A stretch of DNA of 64,000 nucleotides, taken from assembly GCA_002480565.1 (NCBI GenBank), contig DLCK01000080.1:1-64000 (forward strand), in the 5' to 3' direction. Both the position numbers and the translations under genes were made by a program. Positions 1 through 8,526 of this stretch are shown in pieces; position 1 is the stretch's first letter; every line of letters starts with the position of its first letter. Source of the DNA: Phycisphaerales bacterium UBA7800. Its GTDB lineage: Bacteria > Planctomycetota > Phycisphaerae > Phycisphaerales > Phycisphaeraceae. The notes beneath the pieces were generated by a model, which did no database searches, had not been told where the DNA came from, and saw nothing but the letters and a program-made list of their open reading frames with translations.

Positions 1-45
1 AACCCATCGCCGTGACAATAAATCTGACCTGAAAAGGGGTTCGAT

Positions 46-1815
46 ATGAAGTTCTCTGCTAAATCATTTGGATTGACCACCAAGATTGTATTGATGGTTG
101 TTACTTTGATGATTCTGGTCGCTTTGGTTGTGAATGTGGTGTTCATCCGTCAATACCGAGATGGTATTACGCATGCGATGGTCGAAAAAGCAGCATCATT
201 TACATCCGTCGCCGACCAGACCAAGAACCATGTCTCACGCTTGAATGCCATGGAGTTACTTGATGGCAAAGCAATCGGCGAAGAACTGGCTCAGGTTCGC
301 AAAGATAAGTCTGACTATCGAGCATCTCGAGCATATAACGCAATCCCCGTGGTCTCCGGTTGGACAGCAGCTGGCAAAGCCGCCCAAGAAGAAGGATTGG
401 ATTTTAAGGTCATCGCATTTAATGCGCGTAACAAGGACAATACGCCAGCTCAAGGCAGCTTCCGGGCTCAGTTACTGACCGACCTTGAAAAGCAAGCTCA
501 AACGACTGGCAATGACACGATCTATCGCATTGATAAAGAAGCCAATCAGTTGCACTATCTTCGAGCTATCCGTCTGACTGCTGATTGCATGACCTGCCAC
601 GGGCAGCCGATGGGTGTTAACGATCCGGACAAAGATGGTTTGGACCCACTGGGTTTCCCAATGGAAGGTTGGAAGGAAGGCGATGTACATGGCGCGTACG
701 AAGTCATGTTGCCCATGTCCATCGTTGACAAGCAGGTGGCCAGTTTTTCATTCACCAGCACTGCTTTGGTCATTGGTCTGATTATAGGTGCGGTGGCACT
801 TGTGACCTGGTTTACTCGACGCATTCTCGGTAAGCCACTTAAAGAACTGATCAATGTGATGGATGAAATTCAGCAGACCAGCAACCTGACTTTATCGGCT
901 CATGCAGAAGGTGAGGACGAAGTTGGGAAGCTCGGACGTCGCTTTAACAAAATGATTACGACCTTGCGTGAAACGCTTGGGCAAGTGCAAATGGCATCCT
1001 CTGAAGTCGCCAGCGCCAGTACGGAAATTGCAGCCAGTTCCGAACAGATTGCTTCGGGTATGCAGCATCAATCGGATCAGTCGACCAATGCCGCTGCCGC
1101 CGTGGAAGAGATGTCCTCGACGATTGTCGAAGTGGCTCAGCAGTCTGCTCAGGCCGTGAAATTTGCCAATGAAGCCGGCGAAAAAGCCAGTGATGGTGGC
1201 AAGGTGGTAGAAGACTCGATCAACAGCATGCGTAACATTCACCAGATCGTCAACGAGTCGGCCAAAGCCATTGATGAACTGGGGCATCGCAGTGAACAGA
1301 TTGGTCAGATCATCGGCGTAATTAATGAGATCGCGGATCAGACGAATTTACTTGCACTTAACGCTGCGATTGAAGCGGCTCGCGCTGGTGAACATGGTCG
1401 CGGGTTCGCCGTGGTTGCTGATGAAGTCCGTAAGCTTGCTGAGCGAACCACCCAAGCGACCGAAGAAGTTTCAGCTTCCATCAAAGCGATTCAAAAGGAA
1501 ACCAGTACCGCAGTGGATCGCATGAGCAGTGGCACCAAAACAGTTGAACAGGGTGTTGAGCTTTCGAGTAAAACTCAGGAAGCACTCGAAGCGATTGTCA
1601 GTAGTTCACAACAGGTGACCAACATGATTCAGGCCATTGCCGCCGCAGCCGATGAACAGTCCGTTGCTGCTGGGCAGATTGCCAGTAGTGTCGACAATAT
1701 CAACATCGTCACCAAGCAATCTGCTGAAGGTGTCGGCCAAGCCGCTGAAGCTGCGACTCAACTTTCCAGTAAAGCCGAAACCCTCCAGCGAATGGTCGGT
1801 CAGTTCAAGATATGA
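46..1815 (+). CDS. Methyl-accepting chemotaxis protein with a c-type heme sensor domain
   Basis: 589 aa transmembrane chemoreceptor. A first membrane helix (about residues 13-35) is followed by a periplasmic Tll0287-like (DUF3365) domain. That domain contains C181-x-x-C184-H185, a classical c-type heme attachment site, so it probably senses redox state or a small gas. A second membrane helix (about 239-260) leads to a HAMP domain and a full cytoplasmic signalling hairpin whose tip carries the conserved DQTNLLALNAAIEAARAGE core. The C-terminus lacks a CheR-binding pentapeptide. AAAAGGGG lies just upstream of the ATG. No che gene is nearby, so it is an orphan receptor. A strong hairpin terminator follows. 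The family call is secure; the ligand is inferred. Confidence 0.93.
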   Translation: MKFSAKSFGLTTKIVLMVVTLMILVALVVNVVFIRQYRDGITHAMVEKAASFTSVADQTKNHVSRLNAMELLDGKAIGEELAQVRKDKSDYRASRAYNAIPVVSGWTAAGKAAQEEGLDFKVIAFNARNKDNTPAQGSFRAQLLTDLEKQAQTTGNDTIYRIDKEANQLHYLRAIRLTADCMTCHGQPMGVNDPDKDGLDPLGFPMEGWKEGDVHGAYEVMLPMSIVDKQVASFSFTSTALVIGLIIGAVALVTWFTRRILGKPLKELINVMDEIQQTSNLTLSAHAEGEDEVGKLGRRFNKMITTLRETLGQVQMASSEVASASTEIAASSEQIASGMQHQSDQSTNAAAAVEEMSSTIVEVAQQSAQAVKFANEAGEKASDGGKVVEDSINSMRNIHQIVNESAKAIDELGHRSEQIGQIIGVINEIADQTNLLALNAAIEAARAGEHGRGFAVVADEVRKLAERTTQATEEVSASIKAIQKETSTAVDRMSSGTKTVEQGVELSSKTQEALEAIVSSSQQVTNMIQAIAAAADEQSVAAGQIASSVDNINIVTKQSAEGVGQAAEAATQLSSKAETLQRMVGQFKI

Positions 1816-1847
1816 TCTGTTAACAATACAAGTACAACACAATTGGC

Positions 1848-1880
1848 AAATCACCTTCTGAAATGCAGAAGGTGATTTTG
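1848..1880 (+). terminator. Intrinsic terminator after the chemoreceptor
   Basis: A 13-bp perfect stem (1848-1860 pairing with 1866-1878), a 5-nt loop AAATG and a T-rich 3' side, 32 bases after the stop codon. Confidence 0.85.
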
Positions 1881-1960
1881 TTATGTCTGGGATAGTCTGG
1901 CACGATGTCCGACTCAGGATATGATTGATTCAGATCAGTTAAGACTTATACTGATTAATC

Positions 1961-1978
1961 AAACCGGTATGCCGGTTT
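1961..1978. promoter_or_regulatory. Inverted repeat upstream of the GntR gene, candidate operator
   Basis: AAACCGG-TATG-CCGGTTT is a perfect 7-4-7 inverted repeat, 54 bases before the GntR start codon. It has no T-tract, so it reads as a protein-binding site rather than a terminator. Autoregulation is inferred. Confidence 0.5.
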
Positions 1979-2032
1979 AAGGGTTCAATGCCTGCTTGAT
2001 GGTGTAGTTGCTAACGTGTTCACGTAATCAGG

Positions 2033-2731
2033 ATGTCGCAAATCACGAACGATAATGGTTCATCAGGTGCTTTAAGCGATAAAGCCTATCAGTCGATTCG
2101 GCAGATGGTTTTGGAGTATGCCATTCCCCGAGGCAAACGAATCTCTGAGATGAAACTCGGCCAACAGCTGGGGATCAGCCGGACTCCGGTTCGTGAAGCG
2201 ATTCAACGTTTGGCGCGCGAAGGCTTACTGGTCACTCGTCCGTCCAGTGGTACCTATGTGGTCGAGCCGGCTTCGCATGAAGTACACGACATTTATGAAG
2301 TTCGTCTGGCGATTGAGTCCATGACGGCTGCCAAAGCTGCTCGTCGCATGAAGCCTGCAGACATTCGTCAAATGCAAAAGTATGTGAAGCAGATGCGCAA
2401 TGCCATCCATGCTTTTCGTAAAACAGGTGACTCAGTGATTACCGGCAAATTGCTGCTGGATTTTCATACCGCAGACCAGGCTTTTCATGATCTGATCCTG
2501 CAAGTCTCAGGCAATGATTTTGCGAAAACCATTGTCTCCCAGGCTCATGTCCGCCAATATGTTTTTGGCCAACAAAGCCACCATCGGGACCTGCATCATC
2601 TTTCGCAAGTGTTATTGTTTCATACCCGTATTGCCCGAGCCATAGCCAAACGAGATGCACGTCGGTCAAAACAAATGATGGCCAAGCACATACGCCAAAG
2701 CATGAATGATGCACTGGTACAGATCCGTTAA
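2033..2731 (+). CDS. GntR-family transcriptional regulator (FCD domain)
   Basis: 232 aa. An N-terminal winged helix (about residues 15-80, including ISRTPVREAIQRLAREGLL) is followed by an all-helical FCD ligand-binding domain (about 85-220) with conserved His and Asp positions of the kind that bind a metal and a carboxylate ligand. No adjacent catabolic gene on the same strand identifies the effector, because the next gene belongs to the Anbu operon 340 bases away. The ribosome site is weak. An inverted repeat upstream may be its operator. Confidence 0.9.
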   Translation: MSQITNDNGSSGALSDKAYQSIRQMVLEYAIPRGKRISEMKLGQQLGISRTPVREAIQRLAREGLLVTRPSSGTYVVEPASHEVHDIYEVRLAIESMTAAKAARRMKPADIRQMQKYVKQMRNAIHAFRKTGDSVITGKLLLDFHTADQAFHDLILQVSGNDFAKTIVSQAHVRQYVFGQQSHHRDLHHLSQVLLFHTRIARAIAKRDARRSKQMMAKHIRQSMNDALVQIR

Positions 2732-3070
2732 ATGGGTGCAGATGTTGAATTTTGTAGAGGCGTTGCTGCACGGAATCGCTGGTATTTCAGTTGAAGTGAC
2801 TTGGAAAAAGCGGGCTTTTGAATAATGATTTTCAGCCACGTTTTTTTAATCTGGCACGTCGTTCATCTTACGGATATGGTTTACAACATTTCAAGGTAAA
2901 TAAGACATCATTGTCGTGTGCTTAAAATTTGTGCAGTATTTCATATAGTGACAGAATTGTGCATCATATTTGTGCTTTTGGTGATAGGATATCGGTTAAT
3001 CCTGCCCAATATCAGCGCGGCATGATTATTGCATATCACAATGTTGAGATGGCATAGAGGTGTACAAATC
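2732..3070. other. Intergenic region with repeated TTGTGC elements upstream of the Anbu operon
   Basis: No convincing gene. TTGTGC occurs at 2929, 2957 and 2970, all upstream of a sigma-54-like promoter at 3019-3032. This is the position expected for an enhancer-binding activator, which is inferred only. Confidence 0.4.
3019..3033 (+). promoter_or_regulatory. Sigma-54-like promoter (-24 GG / -12 GC)
   Basis: GGCATG-ATTA-TTGCA matches the RpoN consensus TGGCACG-N4-TTGCA at the essential GG (3019-3020) and GC (3031-3032), with exact spacing. The predicted transcript start is near 3043, which leaves a 28-nt leader before the ATG at 3071. No rpoN or activator gene lies in the window. Confidence 0.5.
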
Positions 3071-4531
3071 ATGAATTTTGAAACGTATGATCCTGAAGGA
3101 TTCTATGACGAGTTGATTCAAAAAAACGGTTGTCCAAGAGAATTCGCCAAGATACTCACCCAGAGGCTTGGCGATATGGATGATGATGATTTGATCAAAC
3201 GTCAAAAAGCCGCAGAAGCCGTATTGTTGCAAATGGGAATTACCTTCACCGTGTATGGTGAAGCCCAAGGCACAGAACGGATATTCCCTTTCGATATTGT
3301 TCCTCGAATTGTTGAGGCAAATGAATGGGACCATATCGAACGTGGTTTAAGACAACGCATATACGCATTGAATCAGTTTATTGATGATCTTTACCATGAT
3401 CAGAAAATCATCAAAGACAAGATCATCCCCGAACACGTGATTCATTCTGGCAAAGCTTTTCGCCCAGAGTGTGCTCAACTCAATCCACCGCGTGGTATCT
3501 GGTGCCACATCACAGGATTGGATTTGGTGCGAGATGGTAATGGTGAAGTTTATGTTCTCGAAGACAATCTGCGTGTCCCATCTGGGGTTTCCTATGTCTT
3601 GGAAAACCGGGCAGTGCTCAAACGGACTTTTCCTGAAGTCTTTCAGGCAATGCATGTTCGACCTGTAGTGGATTACCCCAACAAGCTCTTGGAAACGTTG
3701 CAGTTTTTGGCGCCATCCACACTCACTGAACCCAATGTCGTGGTGCTTACGCCTGGTATGTATAACTCGGCTTATTACGAGCATTCATTCCTTGCTCAGC
3801 AGATGGGGGTTCAACTTGTCGAAGGTAGAGACTTGGTGGTCAACGATGGGTTTGTCTATATGCGGACAACCAAAGGGCTCGAACGTGTTGATGTGATTTA
3901 CCGTCGTGTCGATGATGATTTTATTGATCCCAAAGTGTTCAGAAAAGATTCCATGCTCGGTGTACCCGGTCTGATGGATGCGTATCGTCAAGGGCATGTT
4001 GCCATGGCCAATGCACCAGGTACTGGTGTGGCAGATGATAAAGTGGTCTATGCCTATGTCCCGGAAATCATCAAGTATTACCTGGGTGAAGATCCCATTC
4101 TTCCCAACGTCCCGACTTATCTATGCTGGGATGAGAAAGACCGTAAATATGTTCTTGAACACCTCAATGAACTGGTGGTCAAACCCGCTAATGAGTCCGG
4201 CGGTAAAGGGATGCTCGTGGGACCGCATTCCACCAAGGCTGAGCAAGATGAATTTGCACAACTGATCAAGGACTCACCGCGAAACTACATCGCTCAACCG
4301 ACTTTGAGCCTCTCGCGTGTGCCAACGCTCATTGACGATCACTTTGAAGGCAGGCATGTCGACTTACGACCATACATCCTCTATGGCAAAGATATTCACG
4401 TGATCCCCGGTGGATTGACGCGTGTAGCTTTAGAGAAAGGCTCACTCGTCGTGAACTCATCCAGAGGGGGCGGGTCAAAAGATACATGGGTACTTCAGCA
4501 GCCCAATGGCGTGCAGACCCAAAGCCAGTAG
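3071..4531 (+). CDS. Circularly permuted ATP-grasp type 2 protein of the Anbu operon
   Basis: 486 aa, DUF404/DUF407 (CP_ATPgrasp_2) family. Family hallmarks include IWCHITGLDLVRDG, YVLEDNLRVPSGVSYV, VIYRRVDDDFIDP and KPANESGGKGM near the C-terminal nucleotide site. ATP-grasp enzymes of this type are predicted to form amide or peptide bonds; the substrate is unknown. The start at 3071 is chosen over an in-frame upstream codon at 3029 because GAGG sits just before it and because 3029 falls inside the sigma-54-like promoter. It is the first gene of a four-gene operon with the alpha-E, Anbu and transglutaminase genes. Confidence 0.9.
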   Translation: MNFETYDPEGFYDELIQKNGCPREFAKILTQRLGDMDDDDLIKRQKAAEAVLLQMGITFTVYGEAQGTERIFPFDIVPRIVEANEWDHIERGLRQRIYALNQFIDDLYHDQKIIKDKIIPEHVIHSGKAFRPECAQLNPPRGIWCHITGLDLVRDGNGEVYVLEDNLRVPSGVSYVLENRAVLKRTFPEVFQAMHVRPVVDYPNKLLETLQFLAPSTLTEPNVVVLTPGMYNSAYYEHSFLAQQMGVQLVEGRDLVVNDGFVYMRTTKGLERVDVIYRRVDDDFIDPKVFRKDSMLGVPGLMDAYRQGHVAMANAPGTGVADDKVVYAYVPEIIKYYLGEDPILPNVPTYLCWDEKDRKYVLEHLNELVVKPANESGGKGMLVGPHSTKAEQDEFAQLIKDSPRNYIAQPTLSLSRVPTLIDDHFEGRHVDLRPYILYGKDIHVIPGGLTRVALEKGSLVVNSSRGGGSKDTWVLQQPNGVQTQSQ

Positions 4532-4653
4532 CTACAACTAAAGCATTCGTGATCATTTATTTGATTCCAAGCTTATTGACTCTTTGTGTTGTGCTAAATA
4601 GTGAGTTTGGACCGGTCTAAAATGTTCGTAAATTTAAACAATAGGAATTAAAC

Positions 4654-5625
4654 ATGCTCAGTCGTGTGGCAGACTCGATTTACTGGATGGGCCGATACAT
4701 TGAACGCGCTGAAAACATTGCTCGTTTTATCAGTGTCAATCATCATCTGGCTCTGGACATGCCCGTAGAGGAAGAGGAACAGTGGGAGCCGTTGGTCACC
4801 GTTACAGGTGATATCGAGCTGTTCAAAAAACGCTATGGCACACCAACGAAGCAAAATGTCATTCAGTTTCTGGCATTTGATCCGCAGTATCCACATTCGA
4901 TCCTTTCCTGTTTGCGTGCTGCACGCGAAAATGCCCGAAGTATCCGAGGTGGGCTCTCTACAGAAATCTGGCATCATCTCAATAGTATCTACCTGACTGT
5001 CAATCAGGTCGCTCAGCAAATGCTTAATCAGGAAGTCTCATACAATTTCTTTGATCAGGTCCAACGCAATAGCCATCTGTTTTCAGGGCTTTCCGACGAC
5101 ACCATGTCTCATGGCGAAGGGTGGCAGTTCCTTCGATTAGGTCGCTATATTGAACGCGCTGACAAGACTTCGCGGATGTTGGATGTGAAGTACTTCGTGC
5201 TGCTGCCTTCGGCAGAATATGTCGGCACCCCGTATGACAATATTCAATGGTCAGCAGTACTTAAATCAATCAGTGCACTTGAACCTTATAGACAACGCTA
5301 TCACCGTATCAGTCCCAAACAAATTGTCGAATTCCTTGTACTTGATCGGGAATTCCCCCGTTCAATTTACTACTGCTTGGCATCAGCCGAAGATGCCATC
5401 CATCAGATCACAGGTTCAATGCCCGGCACCTTCCACAGCGCCGCTGAACGACAATTGGGCAAACTCAAGTCCGATTTGAGCTATACCGATATCACCGACG
5501 TGATGCGTGTGGGTATTCACGAGTTTCTTGATGAATTCCAGGAGCATTTGAATGTTGTCGGTCAGTCAATTTTTGAAACATTCTTTGCGGTTAAGCCGGT
5601 TCAATTAGAAACCGCAGTGGTATAG
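4654..5625 (+). CDS. Alpha-E domain protein (DUF403)
   Basis: 323 aa, almost entirely alpha-helical. It starts MLSRVADSIYWMGRYIERAENIAR, typical of the family, and the RYIERA element recurs near residue 170 (GRYIERADKTSRM), consistent with internal duplication. The family is predicted to work with CP ATP-grasp proteins in making a peptide or amide modification; no activity has been established to my knowledge. AGGAA precedes the ATG. The gap to the ATP-grasp gene is 122 bases and to the Anbu gene 13 bases. Confidence 0.9.
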   Translation: MLSRVADSIYWMGRYIERAENIARFISVNHHLALDMPVEEEEQWEPLVTVTGDIELFKKRYGTPTKQNVIQFLAFDPQYPHSILSCLRAARENARSIRGGLSTEIWHHLNSIYLTVNQVAQQMLNQEVSYNFFDQVQRNSHLFSGLSDDTMSHGEGWQFLRLGRYIERADKTSRMLDVKYFVLLPSAEYVGTPYDNIQWSAVLKSISALEPYRQRYHRISPKQIVEFLVLDREFPRSIYYCLASAEDAIHQITGSMPGTFHSAAERQLGKLKSDLSYTDITDVMRVGIHEFLDEFQEHLNVVGQSIFETFFAVKPVQLETAVV

Positions 5626-5638
5626 GAACCCATACGTC

Positions 5639-6367
5639 ATGACATTTTGTATTGCCTTGAAAGTTCAGGACGGCCTCGTCGGGCTGGCTGATACGCGAAT
5701 TACTTCCGGGACTGAACAGACCACCGCACGGAAAATGACAACCCACCAATTCAATGGTAACACCATGTTTCTCATGAGCAGTGGCTTGCGGTCTGTTCGT
5801 GATAAAGCCTTGACCTACTTTGATGAAGTGATTGAAGAAGGTGAAGCGGATGTCGATAAACTCTACAAAGCAGTCAATATATTTGCTGCCCAAATCCGAC
5901 GCGTCGCCAAAGAGGATAAGGAGTCGCTTTCTGAAGCTGGCCTGTCGTTTAATCTCCATGCCATTGTGGGCGGGCAGATGGAACGGGACAAAGAGCACAA
6001 ACTTTATCTGATTTACCCGCAAGCTAATTGGATCGAAGTCTCCGAAGGAACCCCTTATTTTTCCATTGGAGAATCTGCTTATGGCAAGCCCGTGTTGGAT
6101 CGATGCCTCACACCTGACACATCATTGGAACGTGCATTGAAACTTGGGTATCTGTCGTTTAATGCTGCACGTGTGGCGGCAAGTGATGTGGGGTATCCTT
6201 TGGATGTTTCACTGTATCATGCCAAGACGCGGAAAATTGTTGAGTACCGATATACCGAAGCAGAACTTCAGCATGTTGGAGACTGGTGGCAGGAACGCTT
6301 GCGATCTGGCGTCGATCAATTACCTGCCGACTGGGTTAAAAGTGTGATAGACCAAGTATCATTATGA
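5639..6367 (+). CDS. Anbu-type proteasome-like protease (bacterial proteasome homologue)
   Basis: 242 aa. The sequence begins MTFCIAL, so removal of Met exposes the N-terminal Thr nucleophile expected in Ntn hydrolases. Asp18 (ADTR) and Lys32 (ARKM) are in the right places to complete the catalytic set. The length and the operon with CP ATP-grasp, alpha-E and transglutaminase genes identify it as Anbu (COG3484), distinct from HslV and from the 20S beta subunit. Anbu forms open helical rings in studied species, and its natural substrate is unknown. AGGAA lies upstream. Confidence 0.93.
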   Translation: MTFCIALKVQDGLVGLADTRITSGTEQTTARKMTTHQFNGNTMFLMSSGLRSVRDKALTYFDEVIEEGEADVDKLYKAVNIFAAQIRRVAKEDKESLSEAGLSFNLHAIVGGQMERDKEHKLYLIYPQANWIEVSEGTPYFSIGESAYGKPVLDRCLTPDTSLERALKLGYLSFNAARVAASDVGYPLDVSLYHAKTRKIVEYRYTEAELQHVGDWWQERLRSGVDQLPADWVKSVIDQVSL

Positions 6368-6421
6368 CAGGTGCAGTACAATCTGCATAGCTGCGACACC
6401 ACGTATTGCTGATCGTCAACT

Positions 6422-7276
6422 ATGCGATATACCATACGACATACCACCCGCTACAGTTATGACCGGCCAGTCTATCTGCAACCGTCTATTATTCGATTGC
6501 GCCCACGTGTGGATGGCTACCAGCTTGTCGATGATTTCCAGATACGTATCAATCCGACACCTGCAGGCACTTCACAAAACAACGACCTTGATGGCAATGT
6601 CAACACCGGCATCTGGTTCCCGGCTCAGCGTCCGTTGGACTACCTGTCCATCGTCACCACATCGACTGTCAATTTGCTACGTGAAAATCCATATGATTTT
6701 CTGATTGACAGTCATTTTACCGGCCAATTGCCCAATACCTATGAGCCTTCGATTGCCAAGGCACTGTCGGTGGCGTTGACACGGGAAGATCTAACTTCCG
6801 TGATAACGGAATTGGCAAACCAATGGGCGGTTGAAGCTAACCATGATGCGATTGATTTTTTAACATTGATTACTTCACGATTGGCAAACGACATCACTCA
6901 AGTCATCCGGGATGATGGCTTGCCTCAAAACCCAGCTGTGACATGGCAAACGCGTACAGGTGCCTGTCGTGATCTTGCCGTGTTGATGATGGATATCTGC
7001 CGTAGTGTCGGACTCGCTGCGCGGTTTGTCAGTGGCTATGTTCAAGGCTTCGTTCAACAGGGACGCACCGAATTGCATGCATGGGTTGAAGTGTATCTAC
7101 CAGGTGGGGGATGGCGAGGCTTTGATCCGACCATGGGCATTGCTGTAACCAACCGACACATCGCGCTGGCCGCATCGCCACTCCCGCAACTCACATCACC
7201 ATTCACCGGGACATTCTCCGGTCCATCTGTCTTACCACATCTAATGTTCGATATCGCCATTACACCTATTGACTAG
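6422..7276 (+). CDS. Transglutaminase-like cysteine protease of the Anbu operon
   Basis: 284 aa, bacterial transglutaminase-like N-terminal domain (about 1-85) plus a core domain. The catalytic set is visible: Cys in TRTGACRDLAVLMM, His in ELHAWVEVYLPG and Asp in GFDPTMG. No signal peptide, so it acts in the cytoplasm, where it could cleave or exchange amide bonds made by the ATP-grasp partner. It is the last gene of the operon, 54 bases after the Anbu gene. Confidence 0.9.
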   Translation: MRYTIRHTTRYSYDRPVYLQPSIIRLRPRVDGYQLVDDFQIRINPTPAGTSQNNDLDGNVNTGIWFPAQRPLDYLSIVTTSTVNLLRENPYDFLIDSHFTGQLPNTYEPSIAKALSVALTREDLTSVITELANQWAVEANHDAIDFLTLITSRLANDITQVIRDDGLPQNPAVTWQTRTGACRDLAVLMMDICRSVGLAARFVSGYVQGFVQQGRTELHAWVEVYLPGGGWRGFDPTMGIAVTNRHIALAASPLPQLTSPFTGTFSGPSVLPHLMFDIAITPID

Positions 7277-7337
7277 TTGCGAATTTGGCTGGCCATGCAC
7301 AGGTGATCCCCAATACTGACTCATCAAATTTAAATGG

Positions 7338-7366
7338 TTGACATTTGTGGCATTTTCGATTCTTAT
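7338..7366 (+). promoter_or_regulatory. Promoter of arsR
   Basis: A perfect -35 TTGACA (7338-7343), a 17-bp spacer and TCTTAT (7361-7366, 4 of 6 matches to TATAAT). The transcript would start close to the ATG at 7383, so the message has little or no leader. Confidence 0.55.
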
Positions 7367-7377
7367 TTGCATCAAAT
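7365..7377. promoter_or_regulatory. Palindrome overlapping the arsR -10 and start region, candidate ArsR operator
   Basis: ATTTG-CAT-CAAAT is a perfect 5-3-5 inverted repeat between the -10 and the start codon, where an autorepressor would bind. A second arm pair, CATCA/TGATG (7370-7374, 7384-7388), overlaps it. Confidence 0.45.
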
Positions 7378-7382
7378 GCGAA

Positions 7383-7769
7383 ATGATGAAAGGTCTCATC
7401 TTGCAACTCACACCGATCACCAAAGCTATGGCAGATGAAAGTCGACTGCGTGTCCTAAGTGCGCTGTCGCTTGGAGAGTTGTGTCTATGTCAGATCGTGG
7501 CATTGCTTGAGCTTGCTCCATCAACTGTTTCGCGGCATATGGGGGTGCTGGTTGGAGCTGAGTTGGTCGTCACCCGCAAGGCTGGTAAGTGGACTTATTA
7601 CACACTCAACAACACCAGGCAACCTGGAATCATCAAACATACGCTCAAGTGGCTGGAAAAAGTTCGAGAGGACGACCCCGTCTGGTTGGCGGATCAGAAA
7701 AAGCTTGCAGTCATCTGTGAGCAGGATCCGTCGGAGTTATGCGAAATCACCTATGGGAAAAGTGAGTGA
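7383..7769 (+). CDS. arsR: ArsR-family winged-helix repressor
   Basis: 128 aa if started at the ATG at 7383 (another ATG follows at 7386). Helix-turn-helix LGELCLCQIVALLELAPSTVSRHMGVLV is typical ArsR/SmtB. The ELCLCQ segment places two cysteines in the DNA-contact helix, as in the ELCVC arsenite site of classical ArsR. An upstream in-frame TTG at 7338 is rejected as a start because it is the -35 hexamer. The gene is followed 4 bases later by arsC. Confidence 0.88.
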   Translation: MMKGLILQLTPITKAMADESRLRVLSALSLGELCLCQIVALLELAPSTVSRHMGVLVGAELVVTRKAGKWTYYTLNNTRQPGIIKHTLKWLEKVREDDPVWLADQKKLAVICEQDPSELCEITYGKSE

Positions 7770-7773
7770 CGAT

Positions 7774-8217
7774 ATGAGTCAACGATTAAAAGTACTGTTT
7801 CTTTGCACTGGCAATTCCTGTCGCAGCCAGATGGCTGAAGGCTGGACCAGGCATTTGATGTCTGAACACATCGACGCCTATTCTGCTGGCATTGAAACAC
7901 ACGGACTTAATCCCAATGCTGTATCAGTGATGGCAGAGTTGGGGGTGGATATCAGCAGTCAAAAATCACAAAATATTTCAGAATTCCAAGATATGGATTT
8001 GGATTTTGTGATCACGGTCTGTGGGCACGCTCACGAGACCTGTCCAATTTTCCCCTATAAGGCGACAGTATTGCATCATGGGTTTGATGACCCGCCGAAG
8101 ATGGCCAAGGAATATTCAGACATCCAATCGCAGTTAGCTTGTTATCGGAAGGTCCGCGATCAGATTCGCGACTTTGTGTTGATGCTTCCCCAGTATCTTC
8201 AAGAGCACGCTTCCTGA
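7774..8217 (+). CDS. arsC: Arsenate reductase, thioredoxin-coupled (LMW phosphatase fold)
   Basis: 147 aa. The P-loop CTGNSCR (C11 to R17) is the LMW-PTPase active site, and C83 and C90 in VCGHAHETCPIF match the redox pair C82/C89 of the thioredoxin-dependent ArsC class. It reduces arsenate to arsenite. The start at 7774 aligns with the family; the frame stays open into arsR but that part is not ArsC-like. No arsenite pump or methyltransferase follows here, so arsenite must leave by a system encoded elsewhere. Confidence 0.92.
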   Translation: MSQRLKVLFLCTGNSCRSQMAEGWTRHLMSEHIDAYSAGIETHGLNPNAVSVMAELGVDISSQKSQNISEFQDMDLDFVITVCGHAHETCPIFPYKATVLHHGFDDPPKMAKEYSDIQSQLACYRKVRDQIRDFVLMLPQYLQEHAS

Positions 8218-8247
8218 CCCAATCAAAATGAGTTGCTCCATTCTGTT

Positions 8248-8283
8248 GCCGCATGGTTGTATGACATGCGGTGACCTTTTTAA
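8248..8283 (+). terminator. Probable terminator after arsC
   Basis: CCGCATG (8249-8255) pairs with CATGCGG (8265-8271) across a 9-nt loop, followed by TGACC and a T-run. Confidence 0.6.
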
Positions 8284-8526
8284 TATGGACTGATCACTTC
8301 TTTTTTTTCTTGAATTAATCCGCATCACAGCCGGCAGAATCAATTCAAACATCACAGCCGGACACATCTGCTTGAGAAACTGCTGTTGAGATTTGTCTTT
8401 GCAACTGACAGTGGTAAATCCCAATAGAACTAAGAGAGCCGATTGCGTGCAGCTTCCGCCAAGCTGTTTCATTCATGTGGATGAGAGTCTGAAATTCAGA
8501 ACCGCAGTGGCCGGGAGGGAAAGAGC
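8284..8526. other. Leader region upstream of the NusG paralogue, with a 12-bp direct repeat and a short hairpin
   Basis: CATCACAGCCGG occurs at 8323-8334 and again at 8350-8361, 27 bases apart. A short perfect hairpin, CAGCTT-CCGCC-AAGCTG, lies further down near 8450. No gene is seen. The direct repeats suggest an activator or repressor site controlling the polysaccharide cluster; this is inferred. Confidence 0.4.

Noticed and set aside
1898..2858. TGGCACG at 1898 and 2852 as sigma-54 promoters
   Set aside because: Neither has a TTGC element at the required distance.
7459..7773. Upstream extension of the arsC reading frame into arsR
   Set aside because: The translation is not ArsC-like before the ATG at 7774, and it is out of frame with the clear ArsR product.
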